64,000 bases of DNA from Mycogone perniciosa (lineage: Eukaryota; Ascomycota; Sordariomycetes; Hypocreales; Hypocreaceae): contig JAOALB010000179.1 in the NCBI GenBank assembly GCA_025331125.1, positions 32,918-96,917 of the forward strand. Direction: 5' to 3'. Under the pieces are notes generated by a model. The model was not told the DNA's origin, did not search any database, and saw nothing but the letters and a program-made list of their open reading frames with translations. This document shows, piece after piece, positions 12,117 through 25,357 of this stretch. Each line of letters begins with the position of its first letter. The stretch's first letter is position 1. The position numbers and the translations under genes were made by a program.

Positions 12117-12288
12117 TATTACGGCACAGAAAGGCAGGTTAGGGCAAATATCGTTATTGTACTGTAGAGAGTGAGAAAGCCTTAAGGCTCTATAGAAAAC
12201 TATAGCTAGGAACGCGTTAGGGCCTGGTCACGTCACCGGGGCTTATATAACAGGGCGTCAACATTGCATTACAGTCAGTGCTATAATA
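12117..12288 (-). repeat. D1 3' LTR (172 bp)
   Basis: It begins TATTACGGCACAG and ends CAGTGCTATAATA. Read on the minus strand, the ends correspond to a TG...CA pair with short inverted termini TGTTACGGCAC/GTGCCGTAACA whose TG and CA have become TA. Further copies lie at 10,939, 25,068 and 49,586, with a fragment at 28,405. This copy keeps more G+C than its sisters (CACGTCACCGGGG is still present), so RIP damage is unequal between the two LTRs of one element. Confidence 0.85.
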
Positions 12289-12301
12289 GTACCCCCCCTC
12301 T
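12289..12301 (-). other. D1 polypurine tract
   Basis: The plus strand reads gtaccccccctct; on the minus strand this is a G-run immediately upstream of the 3' LTR. It primes plus-strand DNA synthesis in LTR retroelements and fixes the element's orientation. Confidence 0.75.
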
Positions 12302-12349
12302 TTATCGCGCTATTTAGCCGCAAATAACTATATTACTTATATAAATTAA

Positions 12350-15300
12350 AATTCCAGGTAATTTATTTTAATACTTTTAATATAAAGGTAAATAAAGTAA
12401 ATTATATAGTTTTTAATATTAATAATATATAGTTTAATTATAGGCTTTAATGCATTATAGTTTTTAGTTAATACTCTGTAGGTATTGGTTTGTTTTTAGC
12501 TATTTCTTTTTTTTCTTTTTTTATAATTCCTTTTAATATTTATTATAATAGGCTTCGCTTTTTTAGGTTTCCTTTATAAAAGTCTTATATTACCTTTTTT
12601 TAGCTTTATAGGTCTTTAGCTAGTTCCTATATAATAGTATAGTATTTCTATTTAATAAAGTAATATAATCTATTATTATTATAATAATCTAAAAGCGCTT
12701 TAAACTTCTATTTCTTTTATACTTTATTTATATTATCTTTTCTTTTTAATATTCTACTTTAAATATTCTTTAATTTAACTTTATTAATTATCTTTTGCCT
12801 AAAATATGGTAAAGTAGCTATTTTAAGTTATAAAAAGGAATTATATAAAACTAGGAAAATCTTTATACCTTCTAGTAAATTAATAGCGCAGGCTTATAAA
12901 TATACCTTTATTATTATATAAAGCTTTACCTATTTATTATCTAGCTTTTATATTAGCTAATCAATTTTTATATTTTATATATTAATAAAGACTTTTTACT
13001 TAATAGTATAGACTAGTAATGCCTCTCTTTATATATTTATATTTTCTTTATATTTTTAAGGCTTTAATAAAGGCTTTTAGCTATATAATAATATATTTAA
13101 ATTGCTTAGTAATAGCATTAATATAAAAGAACTCGTTTTTCTTTACTGCAGAGAGGTTTAGCGGGCAAAGCTATAAAGGCTTTATTTTTAAGTAAAAATT
13201 AAAACTATAATTAGCGAAAAATAATAATATACTAATAGTTTTAAATATTATATTATTTACAGTAAATTTAAATAATAAAAGCTTATAAGCTTAGTTATTT
13301 TAATAAAAGTTAATAAAAGCTTATAAATATTATTTTATATTTATATTAATTCTTTTAGTTTAGCTATTAATTTTAAAGTAAAACCCTAATAACTGTTTTA
13401 ATATCACTTTTAATCGCTTTAAAAGTTATTTTTAGAATTTTAATATAAACTATATATTATTATTTAATATAATATTATTAGGTATATTATAAAGGCAGTA
13501 AATCCTATTAATAAATATATTAATTAAGTCTTTTATTAATAGTAAAGTAATAGGTATAAAATAATATATTTTTATAAAGTAGTTAACTACTACTAGTAAA
13601 TACTTATAAGTAAGATTATAATAATAAAATTTAAGTAGCAGTATAATATAGGTAATAAAGATATTTAACTATATATAAAATAAAATTAATAATAGTTAAA
13701 GGAAGCTTTATAGTAAAGATTATAAAGCCTTTATTTTAATATATAGTTTATAGGCTTATATAAATACTTTAATATCTTTTAAGATCTATAGCCATTAATA
13801 TATCTAGTTAATAAAGTTTAAAGTTTAAAACCTACTTAAATATTTAGCTAGGCTGCGTAAATAGTTTTTAAATAGGATTTATATATAAAGCTTATTATTA
13901 AAGGGAATAAAAAGCTGCTTTTAATAGTAAATTCTATTATTTATTACTCGGCAGTTATTTATTATAATTCAAAGTTTTTTGTAAAGCTATTTTAGCTATT
14001 AGCAGATATTAAGGTTTTAAAGCGCAGTTACTATTTCTTTTATTATAATATTTTATTTATATACTACTGCAATTAGGTTATTAATTAGTTTATTTTCTGC
14101 TAGTATTATTATAGCTATAAAGGCAGCCTTTATAGATAGTTTAAAATTTAATAAAAACTTTTTTTAAAATATTATTTAAGCTTTAAGGCTAAAAGAACTC
14201 TGTAAAAGGATAATATATTGCCTGTTTTTAATTTAGTTATTAAAGGGGTTTAATTTCGCAGGCCTATTTTCTGTTTTTTTTATTTAAAGCGTTAATCTTT
14301 ATAGCTTTAAAGCCAGGTTAATAGATAATATAGAAATTAAAGATAAAAAGGAATTTAAACTATTAAACTTACTGCTAATTTAAAGCTTTTATTAAAGTAA
14401 AGTATTTAAGGTTTTTATAGTCTATAATAATATTAAACTTTTATAAACTTTATAATTTTAGGTGCTACTTTTTTATTACATTAATAATAGTTAAAAGTTT
14501 TTTATTATAGATTTTATAGTTAAATTTCAAAGTATTATACTTTATAGAAAAGAATGTAATAAAGTAAAAAATACCTTTTTTATTATACTGTAACAGGATA
14601 CTGCCTAATATTTAGTAAAAGGCATTAATTTTAAAGACTATTTATTTATTATAGTTAAAGAAAGCTAGGATTAAAGCTAATTAAAAAGTATATTTAATTA
14701 AATTAAAAGCTTCCTGCTATTTCTCTCTTTAAGTATATAATATCTTTTTTAAAAGTTTATTTAATAATATAGCTATTTTAAAATATCTTTAAATAAAATA
14801 GTAATAGAAATGTATAAAATTAAAGAACTTTTATAAGTCTTTTACTCTTTTAAATAATTGCTAGTTTAATATAACTTTAACTTTTTTAAAATTTATTTCT
14901 AATCCCTTTAAAGTAATAATTAAATTAAAGTATTTTATCTTTATTATTTTAAATTTATATTTAATAATATTAATCTAAAAGCTAATATTTTTAAAGCAGG
15001 CTATTATTTTATATATATATATTAATACTTTTTTTAGTATAATAAATATATAAAGATATTATTAAAATAGACTATATAAATATAGTTAAAAAGGTTATAG
15101 AGAGTAGAGTTAATATAATATTAAAATATACCAGGTATATTATAAAGGCTAAAAAGTATAATTAAGTTTTATATATACCTTTATATAGCTTAAAGCATTA
15201 AAGGTTTCTTAAATTAATAGCAGTAGGTATTGATGTTTAATAGTAATATTATTTAACCTTTAGTAATTTTAATAGATATAAACGCTGCTTTTTAATTTTG

Positions 15301-18300
15301 CGGCTAAAAGGAAAAAAATAATATATTATATTTATAATTTGCAGATAAATCTTTTCGCTAAATTATTATTTAATTATTTTCTTATTACCTGCAGTTTATT
15401 AAATAAAAATAGTTTATTCTTTTAATATAGTAGGTCTTTTCCTAGCAGTATTTTAATTTTATAGTTTTAGGCTTATTATAAAGGAAGCTTATTTACTATC
15501 TTTAATAGGAAGGCATTATATAAATTATATAGTTAAGATAGTAGTCTTTTTAAAATATTTAGTTTACTAAACTTAAATTTTCCTACTATAAGTTTTTTAA
15601 TATTAGCAGCTATAATCTTTTTTAATTATATTAAAAAGTATTATTAATTAATAAAGTTATATATTCTTTTATATAATATTATTTTTACTTTAATATAGTC
15701 TCTTTATTTTATAAATATTTATTAAGAAAACTTATTTAAAAGCTTTAATAAAGTAATAGGTATTAATTCTTTAATTTTAATAGTTTAATTAATCTCTTTT
15801 TAAGTTACTTTTATTATATAAATATATAATTATTAATAAAAGGTAATAACGTTTATAGCTGCTATTATTTATATATTTATTATATTTAAGTATATTTTTT
15901 AATTTTAAAGTTTAATTTAATTTTATAAAAGTAGTATATTAAAAAGTAATAGTAATAGCTTTAGCAGGGGTTTCCTTTTTTATTATTAACTGTAAATTAT
16001 AAAAGCAGGCAGTAGCTTTATATATATTTAATTTAAGATTATTTATATTTATATTTCTTTATTATTAATTTTATTATATTTATAGGTTATATCATAATTT
16101 TAATTTAGCGTTAAGGTTTATAAAATATATAGTTTAAAGGCCCCCTTTTTAATTAAGTTTTAGTTTATTTCTTTTAAACTATTTTTAATTAATAGTTATT
16201 AATATAGTATAATTCTTTATTTAATTAAGTTGAAGTTTATTTTTTTAAAGTATTTTTAACTATCAATTGCTAGTAATATATACTGTTTGTATTAGCTTTA
16301 GTGAAATTATTTTTTATTTTAACTGCTATTAAAATTTATATAAAGCTAGTTATACTTTTTAAAAGATAATAATTATAATAGTAATAAAATTTAAAAGTAA
16401 TAGTTAACTCTTTTTAATTAATATTAAAGTTATATTTTCTTAACTATAAAAAGCTAAAAATTATAAATATATTATTAAAGATATTTATAATAAAAAAAGG
16501 CAGAGTTTTTTATAAAGGTTAATTATAGTTTATATAATAAAAAAGTTTAAGATTTATTACCTATACTTTTATTAGTAAATAAAAGATTTTTAATAAATAG
16601 AAGTTATTAAATAATAATAATAAATTACTTAATAAAGGTATAGCTAGTAAAAGCTTAAAGTATATAGCTGCTATCTATTAAAGCTTTTATATTAATATAG
16701 ATATTATATATAAAAAATAGTATAGTTTATACTAAAAGGGATTTACTATCTATTAATTTAAATTTAAAAGGTTTTTAACTAACAGAATAGCAGTAAATCT
16801 ATTTTAAAATAATAGTTTCATTTATAGTTGACCTTTATTTATAACTTTTAATAAATGTTAATCTTTTCTTTAATTTATAAGTTAAGTTTAAGTCTTTAAT
16901 AAATACAGCTAGCTAAATTAAAGTAAATTAAAAGTTAATAAAGCAGCGCTATTATTATTATTTTCATTAATATTTAAAGAGGGTATATTATTTAAGGCTT
17001 AAATTTATAGGTTATTTAAGTGTTATAGGTAATATTAGCGCGCTATTAAAGTTTAATTATTATACTTTACTAGGCTATTTTATTATTAACTTTAAAGTAC
17101 TGCTAGATTAAAGTATAGCTAATATAACTAAATTTAATAATTTTATTTTTATATTTAATATAAATTACTTTAATATATATTAAACTGCTGGTTTTATTAT
17201 ATTTATTAAAGCTATAGTTTACTTTTTTATAATAAAAGTAAAGTCCTTTAATAATATATTCCTTGCAAAAGATTTAAAGGTAAAGGAATAAAGTATATAT
17301 AGTATTTAGCTATATTAAGTTACTGGCTAGCATTAAGGTAATAGCTTAATTATTTTACTGGTATTAATAATATTACTGTTAATATTAATACTGCTATTAT
17401 TAATAGCTTTATTAATACTAGCCTATTTAGGCAGTATAAAATGTATTATAATAGGCGCCCTTTTAAAGCCTATTATAAATAGTTTAATAAAGTTAACACT
17501 ATTTAATAAAGTTAAATTTATTTAGCTTAGCTATTTAAATCTTTATAGCATTAGTAAGCTTTTAAAAGACTTTTATTTTTAAAGCCTTTATTATTTATTT
17601 AATAGTTTTACTATATTTACTACCTAGTATAAATAATGTTACTATAAAGTTTTGAAAAGGCTTATTTAATATATATAGGTTATTAAAAAACTATAATACC
17701 TTTTAAAAAAGGTTAATTATTTTATATTATTTATTAGAATTAATAAAAAATACTATATTAATCTTTTAATACTATTAGGTAAGGTTAGTAAAACTTTTAA
17801 TAATAGTATTAACGTTTTTCTATTATAATTAATATATATTTCCTTTTAAAAGACTTATAATATATAAAATCTTTATAAATTTAATTAAAAAGATCAATTA
17901 ATTATTTATAAAAGTAATATTAATTTAAAAATATTAATTTATATAGTTTATTAATATTTAATAATATTGTTTTATTTATTATTAAGTTATTTAAAGTTTT
18001 TAATTTAATAGCAGTTAAATAAACTCTTATTTTAAAGGTTAATAGTAAAGCTATATTTAAAGCTTTAATTTAAGCTTTAATTTATACTTTAAAGTTTTAA
18101 TTTTTAGCTGTTTACTTTAAAAAAGAATTTTTAAAAGTTTATTTTTATTTTTTTTATTAAACTAAGCCCTTTTTAATTATTTAATTAAAAAGATAAAATT
18201 AATAATAAAATTTATTATTTTTAATAATTATATTTGTTAAATATATATAATTACTATTAATATTAGATTTTTATAAAGTTTTTTAAAAAAAAGGGAAAAG

Positions 18301-18373
18301 TATAAGCTTTATAGCTTAAATTATAGTCTATTAAGCTAGGTTAAGCTATAGGGTAAAGTTTAAGCTATTTATA
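12350..18373 (-). pseudogene. D1 Gypsy gag-pol, RIP-inactivated
   Basis: Read on the minus strand, the RT palm motif expected as YFDD appears as YFNN (15,050-15,072) and is followed by the INKCEFEV..KYLG-type region (reads NIIKYKFKIIKIKYFN). RNase H follows, with LLTII then IIDYKNLKYFT (14,402-14,435) and YIIYQPG. The region below about 14,000, down to the 3' LTR, lies where the integrase should be. The gag part lies above about 15,600, up to the Copia insertion at 18,374, and resumes at 24,894. Both Asp codons of the RT metal-binding pair read Asn and many TAA/TAG stops occur where Gln would fit, so the enzyme is dead. Confidence 0.8.
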
Positions 18374-18954
18374 TGTTAAAAAGGAGGGCTAAAAAGTAAG
18401 GATTTTAGTGTATTTGGGTAACCTTCCTATTCTGGCTAGACCCGGAATTAGGCCCGACGCTAGGACTGAGTTCCAGAGGAACTTCAGTATAAGTCAGGAA
18501 ATTTCTGTTATCTTTAACGATAATAATTAAGCTAGGACCAGCTAACCCGCCTACCCCAGACCCAATACAATAGCCATAATGGCTATTGTGAAAAATCTGA
18601 TTAAAATGGTTTCCTGTTTGTATAGCCGTAAATCGATTTGGCCGATTTCCTATATAAATAAATTTTGCGGAAAATAGGAATAGGGCTATAAACCTAATTC
18701 TGCCGCTATATTCCTATTATTTAGTTAGAGGACTATTATAGAAGACAAAGCATTATTCTATAATTACTCCTATAATCCAGCCGCATATACACTAAATATT
18801 CTATAGCTTTTCAGCTATTAGATTAGTTACAATTCAATTATTTATCTATTATTAACCTAATTAAACTTTTAGTTGTTTCTTTATTACTGTATTATATACA
18901 GCTTTCTAGAAGCTGCACATAAATAAGGTTTAGTATAACCCTGTTATTTTAATA
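18374..18954 (+). repeat. Copia 5' LTR (581 bp)
   Basis: It starts TGTTAAAAAGGAGG and ends TTATTTTAATA (ancestral CA end now TA). It aligns without length change to 24,313-24,893 and differs from it almost only by C/T and G/A. It contains a GC-rich core (GGCTAGACCCGGAATTAGGCC) shared by all four LTR copies in the window. Confidence 0.93.
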
Positions 18955-18972
18955 GGTTATAAGCCTAAGAGA
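18955..18972 (+). other. Candidate Copia primer-binding site
   Basis: The bases directly after the 5' LTR (ggttataagcctaaga) occupy the place of the minus-strand primer site. They loosely resemble initiator-Met-type sites, but RIP may have altered them and no tRNA match was made. Confidence 0.35.
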
Positions 18973-19499
18973 GTTTTCTTTAGGTCTCTATTAATAGATT
19001 TTTCTAGTGGTTATAGCACTTCCTTTAATACTACTATAGTACTTATAGCGGGTTTTTATAGTGCTTATCTTAATGCTTATCTTAATACTTATATAAGCAT
19101 TACTTTTAGGATTATAGCTACTAAAAGCTATTCCTAGGCTTTTACTGTAAATACTATTACAGTTATAGTAATACTGTTATTATTTTTACTATTTTTAGTA
19201 ATTTATATATACTATAAAGTATATTCCTTATTTTAATAAAATATACGTCTAATAGCAGTATAAGTTAACCTATTAAAGCTTTTAGTAGCCTTATTTCTTT
19301 AATTAAAGATAATAGCTTTCTTTAATAGTAAAGGGATTTATTTATTTAAGTGCAGAATATAAAATAAAAGCTTTAGGCATAAAGGGCTTTTATTAAGACA
19401 GTTGAGGTATAGTTAAAGGGTTAAAATAATATTATAACTTAGTTATCTAATATTTTAGCTAGCCTAACTGCTGCTATATTAAACCTTTAATAATAGACT

Positions 19500-22400
19500 A
19501 TTAGTTTAATATAAATTAGTCTTATAGCCTTTATTTCAGTGCCGATATAAGCTTTTACTCCTATTCCTATACTAATCCAGGTTCTATTTTCATTTATTTC
19601 TTAACTTTAAAATACTATTTCTACTTTTAATAGTAGTTTTATTAAAGAAGCATTAAAAAAAGTCTATAGCTTTCCAGAAAACTATAAGCTAGTAAGCTTT
19701 AATAACTTTAATTAATAGAAATAGTCTTTAAGTATTATACTAAAAGCTATAGATTACTATACTTTTATAGAAAATTTTATAGTTGCTGATTTTTTATTTA
19801 ATTTAAAATAGGCCTTATTACTTATATTAATTAAGGATAGTTTAACAGCTATTTCTGCTATATTTATTGCTTAGATTTAAAGCCTAAAAGAAGCATTTTT
19901 AATATTAAAGAAATAATATAGTTACTTTAATACTCTATAAAGAGATTTCTTTTATAGGGAATTTTATTTATTAAACTATAGTAACTATAAAGGATTTTTA
20001 ACTAAATTCAATGCTACTTTTAATAGCTTATTAGCTAAGCTAGCTATTTTAAAGGTTAATATTAATATACTAGACTAAGTAAATTAATATTTTAATTCCC
20101 TAGAAAAGATTTATTTTTAATAGGCTAAAAGAATTAAAGGAACTATTAGATTTAGTAGAGCTATTAGGTAATCTATTAAAGGTTTTAATATTTAGTTTTT
20201 TATAGCAGATATATTAAAAGAGACTAGGAATTTATTTTTTACTGTATATAAAGTTAATAAAGCCTTAGGCCCTTTTAAAACCTTTAATTAAAAGCCAGCT
20301 TCTATTTCTAATAAAAGGAAAGGAAATTAAAAGAATTAATAAAACTAGAAGTAAACTATAGAGGATACTGCTTTTGCTAGTATATACTATCTAGCTACTA
20401 GGGAGTATAGCTTAAAAGAGCTATTAAAAGAGTCTTCTATTAAATCTATTAGCAGTTTAAATAATAATCGAGATCTTTTATATACCCTAAACGCTAAAAA
20501 AGGAAAAGAGTTTTTTAATCCTTTTAAGCCTTTTAAATCTTCTAAAAAACCTAAACCCTTTAAACTCTCTATTTAAGATAATTTATTATATAATACTAAG
20601 TCTATAGTTTATATAGTTAATTCTAGGAAATAGTTTATAAACTATAGACTTAATAATAAGGATTTAAGTGTTATTTATATTAGCGGGGGCCCTGTTACCC
20701 TTAAAGGAATAGGTATAGCTACTTTTATTATCTTTAATAAAGATAATAACTATAAAAAGATAAAATTCCTAAATACCCTTTATTGCCTATAGCTAAATAT
20801 AAACCTTATAAGTAGTTTAAGGCATTACTAAGCTAGAGAATATATATAGTATAATACTTTTTTTATAAAAACTATAAAGCCAATAAAGCTATTAAATCCC
20901 TTAAAATATAGTTTTTTCCTTATAATTAAAAGATATACTATACTATATAGCTATATAAATAGCTATAGATCTTATAGCTTTATATAGGTTTAAATTCCTG
21001 CTATTAGCAAAGAAAAGGCTCAGGAATATATTACTATTCTAAAAGTAACAGCTTTAAAAAAACAACCAACTAGATTTAGTCTTAAGCTTATAAAAAAGAA
21101 TAATCTTAAGGGAAAGGATCTTTTTAAACTCCCTGAAACCCTAGGCTAAGTGGAGGAAAAGGGGCCTTATATGCCTTTATTGCCTAAAGAAATAGGGGGG
21201 AATAAGCTTATAGAGGATACCTTTATAGAGGAAAGGCCCTGTATACTTAAGGAATCCTCTATTACTAAAGATTTAGAAGTTATTAAGCTATTTAAATTAA
21301 AGGGAAATACTATTATTAATAGTAATTCTAGCCTTAAACTGCTAAATCTAGCCCTTTTATAGCATAAAAGACTAGGTTATATTAGTTTAAGCCTATTAAA
21401 AAAGACTATTAAAATAACTACTGGAATTTTTAACTTTAATTCTATTAAAGAGGCTGAATTCTATTGCCTAGTGTATAATAAAGGAAAAGCTATTAGGAGG
21501 TTTAATTTAAAGCTAATTCCTAATCCACTAGCCTCTCTAAATTATTTAAAAGCTAATATTTTCTCTATAAAGCTAATGCCTTATAACAAGGCCCCTATTA
21601 GTCTTTTAATTATCAATAGAAAATCAAGATATAGGTAGCTATTCCTTTTAAAAGATTATAGTGGACTTACCCTTTTAGCTACTATATAAAGCTTAATAAA
21701 TAGCCTGAAAATGCAATATAACTAGTATCTTAAGGAATTTCACTATAATAGCGGAAAGGAAATTAATTAGGAACTTTAGACCTAGTTCTTTTTTTTAGGA
21801 ATTATATATTCCTATAGTAGACTTTATATTTATAAATAAAATAGTTTAATAGAATGCTTTATTAGACTTTTATTAAATAGGCTATAGGCTACTATTATAG
21901 CAGCTAACCTGCCGCTATATCTCTAGAATTTTATTATTACTGCAGTTTTTAAATTAGTTAACTATACAGCTATTACTAATAGGGACTTTACCCTTTATTA
22001 AGAATTATATAAAGACCTAGATTTTAATAAAGATTATAAACCTAATCTGTGAAGATATAAGATTATTGGCTTTTATTATAAGGTATTTATTCTATAAAAA
22101 TAAAGGGCTAAGGGCTATAAATTAATCCTTAAAACTAAAACTAAAAGACTACTAGTAGTTTTAGGTAATAATACTTACTTTATTTATATTTTAACTAGAT
22201 ATATAGTCTTTAAATTATTAACTATAAAGCTGTATAAAGATAAAATTTTTAAATTTTAAATCTTAAAGCCTACTATAGGTTAGGATAATAAAGAATTAAA
22301 GGGAGAAATAGAGCTAGGTTTTATAAATTAAATAATTCCTAGCTTTTAGGATATTAATCCTTTACTCCTTAACCTTATTTTAAAGGGAGTACCTACTACT

Positions 22401-24147
22401 ATTCCCTTTATTCCTATACCAGTTATATAAGACTCTGCAGTTATAGAGGATCTTATAGATATAGATATATCCTATTTTCTCTATAATAATATTGGAAAGT
22501 TAGCCTTTTTAGCCGCTGCAGCACAAGACTTATAAATGCTTAAGTAAGTACTTTATAATTTTAATAAAATTAAGTGGCTAAAAGCAATTTATGGCGAATT
22601 TAACTAGCTAGTTGAACAATATACCTTTGCCTTTATTAAATATAATAGTATTCCTAAAGGCAGGAATCTTATTATTAGTCGATTAGTTTTAAAGATTAAA
22701 AAAGACTAAAATAATAAAATAGTAAAATATAAAGCTAAGCTAGTTGCTAGGGGTTTTTAATAACTAAAAGGAATAGATTTCAATTAAATGTTCGCCTTAA
22801 CAGTTATTCCTTCTACTTGGCGGCTTTTATTAGCCTTAACTATTATCTATAACTAGGAAATTAAATAAATAAACTTTATTAGTGTATTCTTTAATAGGAT
22901 ACTTAAAGAAACTATCTTCTTTAACTTTCCTGAAAGGTTTAAAGACTATATTAGTTAAGCTTCCTTTAAGACTAAATCTATTCTTAGAAAGCTAGGTTAT
23001 AACCTTAATATAGATTAGGTTATTCAGTTATAGAGAGCTCTTTACAGTTTAAAACAGTCCCTTAAAGAATAGCAACAGGCCCTATAAGCCTGGGGAAATA
23101 AATTAGGATATAATCCTTTAATTTCTAACTCTACTATTCTCTATAATCTAAATAATAGTATTTTTATTGTTACTTATATAGATAACTGTCTTTTTATTAG
23201 ACTAAATAAAGAAGCTATAGCCTAGCTAAAGCTAGCTTTTAATAAGGTCTATACTATAAAAGATAAAGGCCCTGCCTTTTTCTTTTTAAGGGTTTAGATA
23301 GTTAAGGATAGAAAAAGAGGCCTTTTTTAGCTTTCCTAGAAATAGTATATTACTAAAGCTATAGTGTTTTTTAACCTTTAAAACTCTAAGCCTATTTAAT
23401 TACCCCTACAGCCCTTTATTTTAGTTAATAAAATTACAACTAAACTAAATAAAGCTAATACTAAGCTTTTTTAAGCTATTATTAGTATTATTATCTACTT
23501 AACAATTTATATTTAAGTAAATACTAGCTTACTAGTCTAGTGGCTAGCTAGATAATTTCAAGGCCTGTATAAAAAGCACTTAAACACAGCCTGTAACCTA
23601 TTATAGTATTTAAATAATACCTAGGATCTAGCTATTTAATATACTAGAAAATCTAATCCTATATCTATTAGTTATTATAATAGTAATTTTACTAGGGATA
23701 AAAAATTAAGTAAATTAATTAATAGCTATATTATTATAGTTGCTAATAGGCTAATTAGCTGGAAATTAAAAAAGGGCTTAACTATTTATCTTTTTACACT
23801 AAAAGCAGAGTTTATAGCTTTTATAGAAGCTACTGAGGAGATTTAGTGGCTTATTAGCCTATATAAAGAGGTAGATCGACCAATTATACAGCCAATCTCT
23901 CTATTTAACAATAATGAAAGTACTATCTTTACTTTAAATAACCTTACCCTTTATAATCGAATAAAATATACTCTATTGCGTTTTAATTATATTAAGGAAT
24001 AGGTTAAAAATAGCGTTATTACAGTCAGTTATCTGGAAACCAGTAAAATAGTTGCAGATAAGCTTACTAAGCCTCTTCCAGGTCCGAAATTAAGGAATTT
24101 TATAAGTCTCCTTAATCTCAAGATTTTACCTAAAGTATATACCTAAA
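19500..24147 (+). pseudogene. Copia gag-pol polyprotein, RIP-inactivated
   Basis: One plus-strand frame is readable across about 4.6 kb, its stops TAA/TAG where Gln or Trp is expected. Domains run in order. Gag is at about 19.6-20.5 kb. The protease site reads VNSRKQFIN near 20,610 (expected DSGA). The integrase Zn-binding region starts at 21,363 with HKRLGYIS and continues to YCLVYNKGK, so one His reads Tyr and one Cys reads Tyr. The integrase core is at 21.6-22.0 kb, and RT begins near 22,720 with KLVARGF. The RT metal-binding motif reads YIDN near 23,175 (expected YVDD). RNase H is near 23.6-23.85 kb, and the C-terminus carries LTKPLPGPK near 24,070. The start codon is uncertain. Confidence 0.88.
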
Positions 24148-24302
24148 GTTCTTACCCTTCTTATAGTTATTAGCTATTTTATAGCTATTAGCTATCCCTA
24201 TTATTTTCAGCTATATTAGCTATCCTTTTTATTTTTTATTCTAGTTACATTCTTATATCTAAATCCTATATCTACTTTAAGTTATATAGGATAGTATCTA
24301 TT

Positions 24303-24312
24303 CTAGAGGGAG
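24303..24312 (+). other. Copia polypurine tract
   Basis: The purine-rich ctagagggag sits immediately before the 3' LTR start, in the position required for plus-strand priming. Confidence 0.7.
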
Positions 24313-24893
24313 TATTAAAAAGGAGGGCTAAAAAGTAAAGATTTCAGTGTATTTGGGTGACCTTCCTATTCTGGCTAGACCCGGAATTAGGCCCGACGCT
24401 AGGACTAAGTTCTAGAGGAACTTTAGTGTAAGTTAAGAAATTTCTATTATCTTTAACGATAACAATTAAGCTAGGACCAGCTAACCCGCCTACCCTAGAC
24501 TCAATACAATAGCTATAATGGCTATTGTGAAAAATCTGACTAAAATGGTTTCCTATTTATATGGCCGTAAGTCGATTTGGCCGATTTCCTATATAAATAA
24601 ATTTTGCGGAAAATAGGAATAGGGCCACGAACCCAATTCTGCCGCTATATTCCTATTATCTAGTCGGAGAACTATTATAAAAGACAAAACATTATTCTAT
24701 AATTACTCCTATAATCCAGCTGCATATACACTAGATATTCTATAGCTTTTTAGCTATTAGATTAGTTATAATTTAATTGTTTATGTATTATTAACCCAAT
24801 TAAACGCTTAGTTGTTTCCTTATTACTGCATTGTATACAGCTTCCTAAAAGCTGCATATAAATAAGGTTTAGTATAACCTTGTTATTTCAACA
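24313..24893 (+). repeat. Copia 3' LTR (581 bp)
   Basis: Its first two bases are TA (ancestral TG) and its last TTTCAACA keeps the CA end that the 5' LTR has lost. It is followed by ttata, matching the bases before the 5' LTR. Confidence 0.93.
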
Positions 24894-25067
24894 TTATATT
24901 TATGTCATTTATAATTAGTTTCTTATAAATATAAGGTTTAAGGGATAAAGGCTAAGCTATAAAGGCATTATTATAGATTTAGGAATAAAGGGGGATTTAA
25001 AGGGAATTTATACTTAGTTAAGTATATACTTTATGACAGTATAGCTAAATTAAGGGACGGTATAAAC

Positions 25068-25239
25068 TATTATAGTATAGAAAGGCAGGTTAAGGCAAAT
25101 ATTATTATTATACTATAGAGAGCGAGAAAGCTTTAAGACTTTACAGAAAGCTATAGCTAGGAATGCATTAAGGCCTAGTTATATAACTAAGGCTTATATA
25201 ATAGGGCGTTAATATCGCGTTATAGTTAGTGCTGTAATA
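25068..25239 (-). repeat. D1 5' LTR (172 bp)
   Basis: It is colinear with 12,117-12,288 and nearly identical to 49,586-49,757. The bases TTAAT that follow it match those before the left LTR. On the minus strand the internal region starts at 25,067 with GTTTATACCGTCCC, the place of the primer site; the matching tRNA is not evident. Confidence 0.85.
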
Positions 25240-25357
25240 TTAATATAAGTTTTAATTACTTTAAAAGTTATTTTTAAAACTTTTATATAATTTATATATT
25301 ATAATTTAATATAATATTATTTAATATATTATATAAGCTGTAAATATAATTAATAAA
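25240..25357 (-). mobile_element. Gypsy D3, continuation beyond the D1 insertion
   Basis: This piece aligns with D1 at about 13,400-13,520 (TTTAAAAGTTATTTTTA and AATATAATATTATT shared) and continues exactly where D3 stopped at 12,116. It ends where repeat B1 begins. Confidence 0.7.

Larger units (their letters stand above)
18374..24893 (+). mobile_element. Full-length Ty1/Copia retrotransposon nested in D1
   Basis: The element is 6,520 bp with two 581-bp LTRs and a perfect target duplication ttata (18,369-18,373 and 24,894-24,898). On both sides the D1 sequence resumes colinearly with copy D2 (49.3-49.5 kb), which confirms insertion into D1. The internal region reads on the plus strand in the order gag, protease, integrase, RT, RNase H, which is diagnostic of Ty1/Copia. 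It is the least degraded element in the nest, but its frame is closed by many TAA/TAG codons. Confidence 0.93.
12117..25239 (-). mobile_element. Full-length Ty3/Gypsy retrotransposon D1, RIPped, containing a nested Copia
   Basis: D1 is bounded by two 172-bp LTRs (12,117-12,288 and 25,068-25,239) and flanked by the 5-bp duplication ttaat (12,112-12,116 and 25,240-25,244). A polypurine tract borders the left LTR on its internal side, so the element reads on the minus strand. Removing the nested Copia (18,374-24,893) and one TSD copy leaves about 6.6 kb, a normal Gypsy size. The order RT then RNase H then downstream integrase region on the minus strand identifies the Ty3/Gypsy class. All frames are closed by TAA/TAG, so it is non-autonomous now. 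Confidence 0.9.

Noticed and set aside
12117..12288. DNA-transposon (MITE) interpretation of the inverted ends TATTACGGCAC / GTGCCGTAATA
   Set aside because: The inverted ends are better explained as the short inverted termini of an LTR: a polypurine tract adjoins, a second copy bounds the element, and Gypsy RT/RNase H lie between.
21150..21362. Plus-strand 70-residue open frame as an independent gene
   Set aside because: It is a stop-free stretch of the Copia polyprotein just before the integrase zinc-binding region, and the frame continues on both sides through TAG/TAA codons.
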